Below, one piece after another: positions 1-7,426 of a stretch of 37,726 nucleotides of DNA (the stretch's first letter is position 1; every line of letters begins with the position of its first letter). The DNA comes from Candidatus Omnitrophota bacterium (GTDB lineage Bacteria > Omnitrophota > JACPQZ01). The notes below the pieces were generated by a model. That model saw nothing but the letters and a program-made list of their open reading frames with translations, searched no databases and was not told the origin of the DNA. Location: positions 1-37,726 of the forward strand of contig JACPQZ010000030.1 of the NCBI GenBank assembly GCA_016190205.1, written 5' to 3'. Position numbers and translations under genes: made by a program.

Positions 1-142
1 ATACGTAGTATACCGGCCGTTTCGCGGAGAAGGGTGCCGGCCCCGGGTGCTGTATCCTGGCTGCTTGAGATCGGCCCGCGTGGGGGCCAAGGGGACGAGA
101 CGGGTGTTTAAATTTGATAGCCTGGTTAAGGAATACTTGTAT
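1..142. other. 3' flank of the giant gene, no gene seen
   Basis: This stretch lies downstream of the 2414-residue gene, which ends in TAG at 143-145. It contains GC-rich inverted patches (for example gccggccccgg around 36-46) but no convincing stem followed by a T-run on the minus strand. A small plus-strand frame running from 47 into the giant gene has no ribosome binding site or recognisable product. I see nothing here I would annotate as a gene. Confidence 0.5.
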
Positions 143-3100
143 CTAGGCGTAGCTAGAGAGGACTTTCCGGAGGGTTTCGCGCAGCTGGTCGCTTGCGGGG
201 AATCGGTCGATGAAGCGGTCAAGCTGCTCAAGGATGCGCTGGGTTACCACGCGCACGCTGGAGGCGAGCTCCCCTGTCCAGCTATGGATTGAGGGGGAAG
301 GGAGAAAAATATGGAGCGGAAAGCCCAATTCTTTTACCTTGCTTTCCAATTTAACAAGATCCACTGCGCCGCCCGCGTGATCGTCCGCCCAATCCGAATA
401 GGCAATTTGGATGGTGCTGGCATTCACCTGCCCAGTAATACCGTCACCCTGGCCTAAGAGCTCGACTCGCACCAAGCCCAGATGGGGCAGTTGAATTTCC
501 GGCGAGGCGGCTACCGTCAAGAGCTCGTTTATATCTGCCGGCTGCATCAGGATCCCTTCAACCGTCTCCTTGAGACCGTCTCCTGACGCCGTATCTGCGG
601 GCCTAACGGCAGGAGTCACGTAAGACCTAAGTGTCGCGGCGACATCGACTTTACGTCCTGACCCAAACAGGATGATGTGCTCCTGCCCCAGCGTTGAAAG
701 ATATTCGATTGCTCCCTTGAGCGCCTGCACCTCACGATACAATTCTCTGTTGTCTGACGTACCGCGATCGCGTTCCATCGCGGCTATCACACGGTCTTTT
801 ACCAGATTGACAACAAGGCTCTCGCCCAACCCTTTCGGAAGAGCATCTCCGGCCCGCGCGTTTTTACTGACCCTATCAGTCGCCTCAAGTATTTTCTCCA
901 AGGCCCCTACATATTGTAACGGGGACCCTGGATCCGACACGACATCAACTGGAACCTGATCGAAAAGGGGAACGACCTGCGACCCGATCTCCGACAATAC
1001 CTCATGCACCCGCCGCGCCTCGTCAGCCGTCGCGGTGCGCAACCCGGCACCGTCCACACCGTCGCCTTGCGTTTCCTCCACCTGAACGCGCGATTCAATG
1101 TTTCTAAGAGTCCTATCCAAAATCACCATGTTGAGCTTAGTGTCGATGACGATATCGGAGGGATGGGCCCGGCCCAACAAGTGGATACGCATCTTGGTAT
1201 CATTTAAACTTTGCAATGCACGGTCATATATTTTGTTTTTGACGTAGCTTTCTGACAGGTGATTTCTCTCTGCTACAGCGGCGGCCTTCTCTGGAAAATG
1301 AGTAACCAATACATGGATGATAGTCAGGCGGTCCCGGAACAGGCCCCGAATCAGCTGGGCGCCCAGGTCCGGTGACGGGATTCGAACGTTCTCTCGGATC
1401 CCATCTTCTAAATCTGCCACTTGGTTCACCAGTTCTCTAAAGACCTGGTGATATGCTTGCTCGGCACCCTCTTCTGCTTCCAGACCCTGCCCGTTCACAG
1501 ACCGAAGTTTCCTGACGGCTGCTTCGACACGCTTTAATTCCGCAGCGGTATACATGACCAATGGAATGAGCGCCCTGATGGTTTCGTACGCTCCCACTTC
1601 CACCCCGTCTCCAGCTGCCTTCTGCGGCCGGGCTTCCTCGAACGCATTTTCCAGGGCCCGTTCGGCGCCCAGACAGACAAATTTATGCAGAGGGTTACCC
1701 GCCTGCCCGGCATGAACAGACTCAAGGAGCAGGAGTTCCCCGATGGCCTCAATTTCATCTTCAGTCGGTTTAAACCAGAAGTCCTCCCCTTTGAGCAACC
1801 GGACCAAGCGCTCGTAATGTCTTCTTTTTAGGGCTTCCGTCGAGTCAGCGTCATTCTGCGCCAAGCCCTTTTCCACTTGGCTTAAGATGGCGAAGGCAGG
1901 CTTCAGATGCGAGCTCACCCTGCTTTCAACCTCATCCAGCGGCACGTAGCGCATAAACAGAAAGGGTTGATCATAAACCGGGCTATTCAACCAGTCATCT
2001 CCTGCAACACCGTCCCCCGCCGCGCGATGTTCAGGCAGCTTTATGCTCGGATTAATTTTCTGCATAGTCTCCGCTAATTGAATCATCTTGAGCTCTTGAT
2101 CGAAAACGAGCTGGCCCGGCCCCAGTGCCGTGAGCGCGGTGAGAATGCCCCCGATGTAGCTCACAACCTGGATGGCTTCTTCGTAACTATCCGGATCGTC
2201 TCGGCCTACCAGAAAACTGATCCGCGCCAGCGTCCCGTAAAAAATATCGCTGATGAGCTGGGTGGAGACTTCGTGCGGTCCTGCCATGCGATGATACTCC
2301 CTCTCAAGGGATTTCACATGACCTTCGAGCAACTTCCGGAACGACGAGTACTCATGTAACGCAACATCGTAAACCCCGCGTCCCGATTCTGAATCCTCGT
2401 CCTGCGAGCCCCTCAAATAAATAAGGGCTGATTTGAGTTCTTTGAGATCGTGCACCAAGGGATAAAATCTCCAGCCGAGTTGAAGAACGCTTCTATCAAG
2501 TGCGGTGTAGCGGCTATCCCGTCCAAACCTCATGGGAGAAATTTCTGCTAAGACCTCCGAGGCCAGACCCATGATGAGGGCCTGTCGTTCATGCCCTTGG
2601 TCTAAGGCCTTTAAATGAAGGTAAACTGTGCGGCGGTAAAGAGCGGCAAGGGCCTGAACATCCAAGCCATTTTTTTCTATCGTCTCATCGAAGAAAGTGC
2701 GGAACGCAGCTCTCGAATCGTCTGCATCTAGGGCCTTAGGACCCGCGTATCGCATCTCTAACACAAAATTAAAAAATTCGCGCAGTACCCTGTCCCCTGC
2801 TAAATTCCCCGTGTCCGAAATCTCGCGCAGGTACCAACCTTTAATTCGCCCGCGATGACGGTACGCCAGCCAGACCGCAATAGGAAGGGTTATCACGAAC
2901 AGGAGGAGGGCCGCCGGCTGGATGAAGTATTGGGCGTATAAAGACACGCGCTCGCGGGACCTGTCTTGCAAATAACTATCGTGGTAGGGCTTGAAGCTGT
3001 CGGTTTCAGGACGAGGACCCAGCCCTTTCTCGTAAAGCGCCTGGGCCACTTTTTCCCCGGTTAGGCGCGCGTGGTGTTCATCCTCCATTAAAATGTCGTT

Positions 3101-6100
3101 CATCTTTAGCTCTAGGCGAGCGTTCGCGTACCGGTTCCAGAACCAGCTCGGAATTCGCCCGGCAGTGCGGGCCCGGATCCCACGTTCCGCATCATCGCGG
3201 GTCTTCACGTGCTCGAGCTCATGCGCGATAGTGGTTACTGCGATGGGGGCCTCACGATACACGTAATGTGGAAATGGCTCTCTGTCTTCTTCCTGAATCA
3301 TTCGCCGGGCCGCTTCCCATTTCGCACGCTCTTCGGGTTGGGCGGGATCCGGCCAGTTGGCGTAAGCAACCACAATCTCAAAAGTGCGGGTTCTGTGGTC
3401 GTAGGTACTCGTGTAAATACTCCCATCCAGCGCTTCGTTGCTGGTGTCGATTTTGGGAACTATTTTTATGCCCAGCCTTGAGATTTGATGACGAACATCG
3501 GGCATAACATCTTCCAAAAGATTGAGGGCTTCTTCAATCCGCTGTCGGCCCCACTCCATGTTCCACCCCTTCCAAACCCCCGAATCCTCCTCGGCAAGCT
3601 CCGAATAGCCGATGGTTCTTTCCTTGTAGAGAGGCGCATATTCCGTTTCCCAGCGTTCACCGCGCGCAATTTCCGCCTGGATCTTCCGCTCGCGCTCTTC
3701 CTCTTCCTGTTTCAGTCTTGCCAGCTCTTGATTCTTATATTCAATCCATTCCGGGGAGGGCTCCATCCCAGCATCTTCCAAAACCTCTTCCACCCGCTCT
3801 TCACCTGCAGGAATGATCGGCACGGTTGGTCCCTGTGCCGGCGCGCGTCCGGCCGTAAGAGCCATCACAGCCAGCGCCGCGGCGGCGAGAGGGGCACGGA
3901 TATGCCCTATGAGGCCGTCGCCCTGGCTTCCTCCGGAACGATCCGAGTCGTCCGGCCGGCCGGATCGCAGGCGCTCAACCCCAGACTTGGCTGCCGAGAC
4001 GATAACGGGTGACAGTACGGCTAAGATTATTAGACTCATGACTCCAAAAAAGGTCCACATCTCCCGGCGGATCTTCCGAACTTGCGCGGACTGGACGGTA
4101 TCCCACGCTTTTAACAAAATGTGATGGCCCAGTGCCGGCGGGGTATAAAACACGTAATGGGATCTTGGATCCTCTCCTGTCATCCGGGCCTCTTTCAAGG
4201 AGTCCGTCTCCCAGGGCACGGCAACCAGGGCATGAAGCGTCTTCGTCTTTGGATCGTACCATGCGGTTGGAATGGCGGGGTCCAGCACGAAAGGTTTTAG
4301 CTCAAAGGATACCTCCGGGCTAACGGTAATTCCGTGCTCGCGCAATAGCCCCATCACTTCCGAATCTGCCCGGTCAATAACGGTCGTGGTCCTCTTAAGT
4401 CGTGCGGCCTGCCAAGTGGATGAGGTGACCGTATCATATGAAAAGAGCTCGACTTCTCTTTCCTTCATCTCTCGTTCAAAGCGCTCCAGTGACATGCCTG
4501 CGGGAGGCGGGCCTGTATATCGCACCACGAGCGCCTTGCCATCCTCCCGCAGCTCGATCGTCCGGGTCGTGGCCTCCGAAACGGTTGACGGCCGCTCCTC
4601 ACGCTTTTCCGCCCCTTCGCGTAACAATGACTGCGTGTTCAACTCGAAAGCTCTTTGGAGCGGGCTGCCAGGGCTAAATGGCTGTGCGTATAACACAGCA
4701 CCCGTATTTAAAGCAAAGCCGGCCGCGAGGGTTAGCGCCGCAAACCGCGCCGCGCGCATGAAGCCGCCCGGCGCCCCGCTTAAGCCATCGCCAGCGGCCT
4801 CTACCCGCACTACCCTTCGCTCGCTCGCGCGGTAGATGTAGCGGGCCGGCTGGTTTCTCCAGCCATGTCTTTCAGCCAGGGTTTCGAGTGGTACTTCAAA
4901 CGCCTCTTTGAGACCCTGTGATGCTAAATCCGGCAGGCCGTGTATCAAGCGGTTCATGTGCAGGATGCGTGCGCTGATAGGTATGGGGCCATTCTCATCG
5001 CCGAAGCCTTCTACGACAAACTCTTCGGGTCCCACGCGCGTAACCGCCGTGAGCTTGGCTGCGCGATCAGGGCCGCGGATCTCATACCTCTTTCCGATCC
5101 GGAGGGGCCCTCGGGGCTCATGGCCGGGTCTTGCGAGGAATGTGGGTTCCCCATTCGTTACGCGGATATTTACGTCGGTGGCAAGCGTGCGCTGCGGATC
5201 ACCCTCCCACCAAAGCGGGACGGTGTAATAACCTGTTTCTAGGATTTCGTCGAAGCGGTCAAAGGGTTCGTAACCGCGAAGCATGATGGTATTCTGAAGC
5301 TCCCCTCCTGCAACCAGGCGCACGTCCCCACCCTCGTCTCCTTCCCCGACGACGAACATCTCATCCCCCACGGCCCTTAATACCAAGTAATTTTCTAAGT
5401 TCTCGGTTTCACTGATAAGGAGAAGTTCGCTGGCAAAATCTGATTTGCCTTGACTGCGCGTGATGGTCACCTTTCCCTCGCCGCGGCCAGCATAGTAGTC
5501 AGGCAGGATAAGCCTTTTCCCACTAAAATGTACGTAGGTCACGTCCAGCGTCCTGGGGAGGATGCCTATGTCTCTTATCCAACGGGCTAGCAACTCCCTA
5601 CGGTCGCTCCCACGCCCCGGCACTCCCAATACCCTGTCGCGGAAGTCGACAAATTCTGTATATCGGGTCAGTATCTGACGGTTCCATTCCAGCGGCCGTT
5701 CAGCCGATGATTCGCCTGGAATATTGACCCGCATGAGCGCCTTCGCACCCTGATCTTCGAAGATCACCTGTTGAGACACGTTGTCGGGATTGAACAGGAT
5801 CAAGCGGGGGTCTCCTCCTACCACCTCCCTCTTGACACGAACGCGCCCCACAAGCTCGTCCGGCAGGACAAGCATTTTCCTGTTTTTTGAAAAACCCAGC
5901 TCGGGGTAGAACACAACCCCTTCAGGCCCCTTGTCATAAAACGCCGCCTTCCGGTGCGTAACCTCCTGCTCGGCCAATCGCAGGGCTTTAGCCGGATCGT
6001 TTCCCCGGTATGGCGCGAGGGCCTTGGCGATCATTTGTTCCGGATTCAGTTCACGGATCTTACTTGCGAAATGACGAGCGCTTTGGGACCGGGGATCCTC

Positions 6101-7387
6101 ACCAGATGGGGCCAGTCGGATGTATCCCTTCGCAGCCTCCCCGCCCTCCTCGGCCGTGCTGGGATTTATGCGAGTTCGCTCACGCACGAGGTATAAAACC
6201 GGCTTTTGCACTTTTTTTCTTGATAGGGATTGAAAGTTCCTCACTCCCATAGCCACAATCACCGTGGCTTCATTCCAGGCTTCCTGAAATGTCGTTCCAA
6301 CTCCGGATTGGACGACTGAAAAAACGGTGTCTTCAGGCAACGCAAGGTTCCGGTCGAGGGTCTGCGCATTTTCGGACAGCCATGACCTTGCCTCCTCTGC
6401 TTGCATGGCGAGCCCTGCAGGACTTCCCTCAAGAGCCAGGGTTACCTGATGACCGGCCCGCACCAATTCGGACAGCAGGATAAGATCCACCGCAAATCCA
6501 CCCGCATGATTGGGGAACACTAACACATTCTGCTTGCGGCTGAAAAAATGATCCACTTCATCTTCCGGTGTGACCCAAACCCACTTTTCAGCTTTCAGCA
6601 AATCGGATGCATTATTCAGGAAGCGGTGTATTTCCCAACCCAGCAGCCTGGAAGGATCAGCCCCTTCGATCTTATTTAGCTCGCCGGGTATTCCGAGATC
6701 CAAGCCCGAGAACCACATGGAAAGAGCAAGCGCCCGGCTGATAGCCGTCGGCAAGGGCGCATGCGCAGTAGGCAATCGCCGAATGCGGAGGCTCGTCCGC
6801 TTGAGGTGGGGGAGAACAGTGTCATTGAGGAAACGTTTGGCGAGCCCAGGCGATCGGGTTTCTTCAAATGACTGCGGTTTTCCTTTTCGCTGAGCTGTGG
6901 TCTCAACCCCATCCCCAGCCAGCGGGGCACCGCCCCTCCGATTGAATTCATTGAATTCATCGTAGCCCGTCTCAACAGGACGGGCCTGGTGAGAGCCAGG
7001 GTCAATCTCAAAATACCCGTTCGGGGTAATTTGAATGGTGGATAGTCCGTTTTGGCGGGCGAGAAGCACTCCGTCGCCCTGAACGGATACCGACTCTATT
7101 TGGTTGAATTGTTCAAGATAGGTTGGATGAAGAGGTCTGTCTTCGCCGCTCCCGGCATGAAGAGGAAGCAAACGCCTGCGCAGTTCAGCGAGATCGGTTA
7201 CTCCCTGCTGGGCAAGTTGATAGATTCCGTCTCCCACTGCCTTTAAGGCATAGGCGCGTTGGAAGGACCTGTCTTGGGTTTGATCAGTGGGTGCGAGAGC
7301 TAAAGCAGGTTCAAGACCTATGGAGGTGAGGAAGAAGGCTTGGCAGACAAAGGCTGCGATACTTTTGAAAAAGTAATTGTAGGACAT
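143..7387 (-). CDS. Giant exported multimodule protein with GDG-motif linkers, degenerate DUF89-like domain and HExxH peptidase-like module
   Basis: The 2414-residue product has an N-terminal signal peptide (residues 1-31, ending ALALAP). Modules in order: a short region (32-160) with three GDG motifs; a DUF89/ARMT1-like fold (about 215-460) followed by beta-rich sequence to 865; module 2 (870-1155), with a signal-peptide-like segment at 877-902 and a membrane segment at 1110-1133; module 3 (1160-1515), with a second signal-like segment at 1162-1186, the zinc-peptidase motif HELEH at 1389-1393 and a membrane segment at 1485-1508 followed by RHRGRIKGW; then about 900 helical residues holding at least three degenerate copies of one domain. 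Ten x-G-D-G-[VLI] motifs punctuate the chain. Modules 2 and 3 are paralogous, but only module 3 has HExxH. The gene is last of four in an apparent operon, 39 bp after the previous stop. Function is not known; a cell-envelope peptidase or scaffold is a guess. Confidence 0.85.
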   Translation of the reverse strand: MSYNYFFKSIAAFVCQAFFLTSIGLEPALALAPTDQTQDRSFQRAYALKAVGDGIYQLAQQGVTDLAELRRRLLPLHAGSGEDRPLHPTYLEQFNQIESVSVQGDGVLLARQNGLSTIQITPNGYFEIDPGSHQARPVETGYDEFNEFNRRGGAPLAGDGVETTAQRKGKPQSFEETRSPGLAKRFLNDTVLPHLKRTSLRIRRLPTAHAPLPTAISRALALSMWFSGLDLGIPGELNKIEGADPSRLLGWEIHRFLNNASDLLKAEKWVWVTPEDEVDHFFSRKQNVLVFPNHAGGFAVDLILLSELVRAGHQVTLALEGSPAGLAMQAEEARSWLSENAQTLDRNLALPEDTVFSVVQSGVGTTFQEAWNEATVIVAMGVRNFQSLSRKKVQKPVLYLVRERTRINPSTAEEGGEAAKGYIRLAPSGEDPRSQSARHFASKIRELNPEQMIAKALAPYRGNDPAKALRLAEQEVTHRKAAFYDKGPEGVVFYPELGFSKNRKMLVLPDELVGRVRVKREVVGGDPRLILFNPDNVSQQVIFEDQGAKALMRVNIPGESSAERPLEWNRQILTRYTEFVDFRDRVLGVPGRGSDRRELLARWIRDIGILPRTLDVTYVHFSGKRLILPDYYAGRGEGKVTITRSQGKSDFASELLLISETENLENYLVLRAVGDEMFVVGEGDEGGDVRLVAGGELQNTIMLRGYEPFDRFDEILETGYYTVPLWWEGDPQRTLATDVNIRVTNGEPTFLARPGHEPRGPLRIGKRYEIRGPDRAAKLTAVTRVGPEEFVVEGFGDENGPIPISARILHMNRLIHGLPDLASQGLKEAFEVPLETLAERHGWRNQPARYIYRASERRVVRVEAAGDGLSGAPGGFMRAARFAALTLAAGFALNTGAVLYAQPFSPGSPLQRAFELNTQSLLREGAEKREERPSTVSEATTRTIELREDGKALVVRYTGPPPAGMSLERFEREMKEREVELFSYDTVTSSTWQAARLKRTTTVIDRADSEVMGLLREHGITVSPEVSFELKPFVLDPAIPTAWYDPKTKTLHALVAVPWETDSLKEARMTGEDPRSHYVFYTPPALGHHILLKAWDTVQSAQVRKIRREMWTFFGVMSLIILAVLSPVIVSAAKSGVERLRSGRPDDSDRSGGSQGDGLIGHIRAPLAAAALAVMALTAGRAPAQGPTVPIIPAGEERVEEVLEDAGMEPSPEWIEYKNQELARLKQEEEERERKIQAEIARGERWETEYAPLYKERTIGYSELAEEDSGVWKGWNMEWGRQRIEEALNLLEDVMPDVRHQISRLGIKIVPKIDTSNEALDGSIYTSTYDHRTRTFEIVVAYANWPDPAQPEERAKWEAARRMIQEEDREPFPHYVYREAPIAVTTIAHELEHVKTRDDAERGIRARTAGRIPSWFWNRYANARLELKMNDILMEDEHHARLTGEKVAQALYEKGLGPRPETDSFKPYHDSYLQDRSRERVSLYAQYFIQPAALLLFVITLPIAVWLAYRHRGRIKGWYLREISDTGNLAGDRVLREFFNFVLEMRYAGPKALDADDSRAAFRTFFDETIEKNGLDVQALAALYRRTVYLHLKALDQGHERQALIMGLASEVLAEISPMRFGRDSRYTALDRSVLQLGWRFYPLVHDLKELKSALIYLRGSQDEDSESGRGVYDVALHEYSSFRKLLEGHVKSLEREYHRMAGPHEVSTQLISDIFYGTLARISFLVGRDDPDSYEEAIQVVSYIGGILTALTALGPGQLVFDQELKMIQLAETMQKINPSIKLPEHRAAGDGVAGDDWLNSPVYDQPFLFMRYVPLDEVESRVSSHLKPAFAILSQVEKGLAQNDADSTEALKRRHYERLVRLLKGEDFWFKPTEDEIEAIGELLLLESVHAGQAGNPLHKFVCLGAERALENAFEEARPQKAAGDGVEVGAYETIRALIPLVMYTAAELKRVEAAVRKLRSVNGQGLEAEEGAEQAYHQVFRELVNQVADLEDGIRENVRIPSPDLGAQLIRGLFRDRLTIIHVLVTHFPEKAAAVAERNHLSESYVKNKIYDRALQSLNDTKMRIHLLGRAHPSDIVIDTKLNMVILDRTLRNIESRVQVEETQGDGVDGAGLRTATADEARRVHEVLSEIGSQVVPLFDQVPVDVVSDPGSPLQYVGALEKILEATDRVSKNARAGDALPKGLGESLVVNLVKDRVIAAMERDRGTSDNRELYREVQALKGAIEYLSTLGQEHIILFGSGRKVDVAATLRSYVTPAVRPADTASGDGLKETVEGILMQPADINELLTVAASPEIQLPHLGLVRVELLGQGDGITGQVNASTIQIAYSDWADDHAGGAVDLVKLESKVKELGFPLHIFLPSPSIHSWTGELASSVRVVTQRILEQLDRFIDRFPASDQLRETLRKVLSSYA
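638..2359 (-). repeat. Three degenerate copies of a helical domain at the giant protein's C-terminal part
   Basis: Around residues 1677-1775, 1978-2095 and 2160-2250 the same helical pattern recurs. The first two copies share a FR.L...V..LE core, then STQLISDIFYGTLARISFLV in copy 1 and GAQLIRGLFRDRLTIIHVLV in copy 2; copy 3 has GESLVVNLVKDRVIAAMERD. Copies 1 and 2 both end near an L..L...(I/V)..D.KL.MI.L..T pattern. Each copy is followed by a GDG motif at 1791, 2108 and 2269. Found by eye; divergence is high. Confidence 0.5.
6008..6745 (-). other. DUF89/ARMT1-like domain with altered metal-binding residues (inside the giant gene)
   Basis: Residues 215-460 of the giant protein follow the DUF89 (damage-control phosphatase) pattern: an ALALS..FSGLDLG helix where the family has a GNxxDxG-like site, FPNHAGGFAVDLILL where it has a DNxGExxFD strand, EGSPAGLAMQAEEA where it has a GxPxxNDAxxxDA motif, and AMGVRNFQSL where it has KGxGNFExL. 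The asparagine-aspartate pairs and lysine expected at the metal and phosphate site are mostly replaced. The fold is probably kept and catalysis probably lost. The assignment is by motif recall, not by a profile search. Confidence 0.55.
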
Positions 7388-7426
7388 AATGGGGGGTCTC
7401 CCACCACCCCGTGAACATAATAGCTT

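Larger units (their letters stand above)
437..7237 (-). repeat. Ten x-G-D-G-[VLI] motifs punctuating the giant protein
   Basis: GDG followed by V, L or I occurs at residues 52, 104, 158, 866, 1156, 1791, 1926, 2108, 2269 and 2314, usually preceded by A, S, Q or V. The codons differ between copies (for example GCG GGG GAC GGT, GCT GGA GAC GGG, CAA GGC GAC GGT), so this is similarity at protein level and not recent DNA duplication. Several copies lie between recognisable modules (866, 1156, 1926, 2108, 2269). One similar motif (FGDGL, residue 66) is also in the exported protein encoded just upstream. Confidence 0.7.

Noticed and set aside
47-292. Plus-strand 81-codon gene at the left edge
   Set aside because: It runs antisense into the end of the giant gene, with no ribosome binding site or recognisable family.
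4272-4835. 187-codon plus-strand frame opposite module 2
   Set aside because: It is antisense to the giant gene, Ser/Arg/Pro-rich like other shadow frames, and has no recognisable motif.
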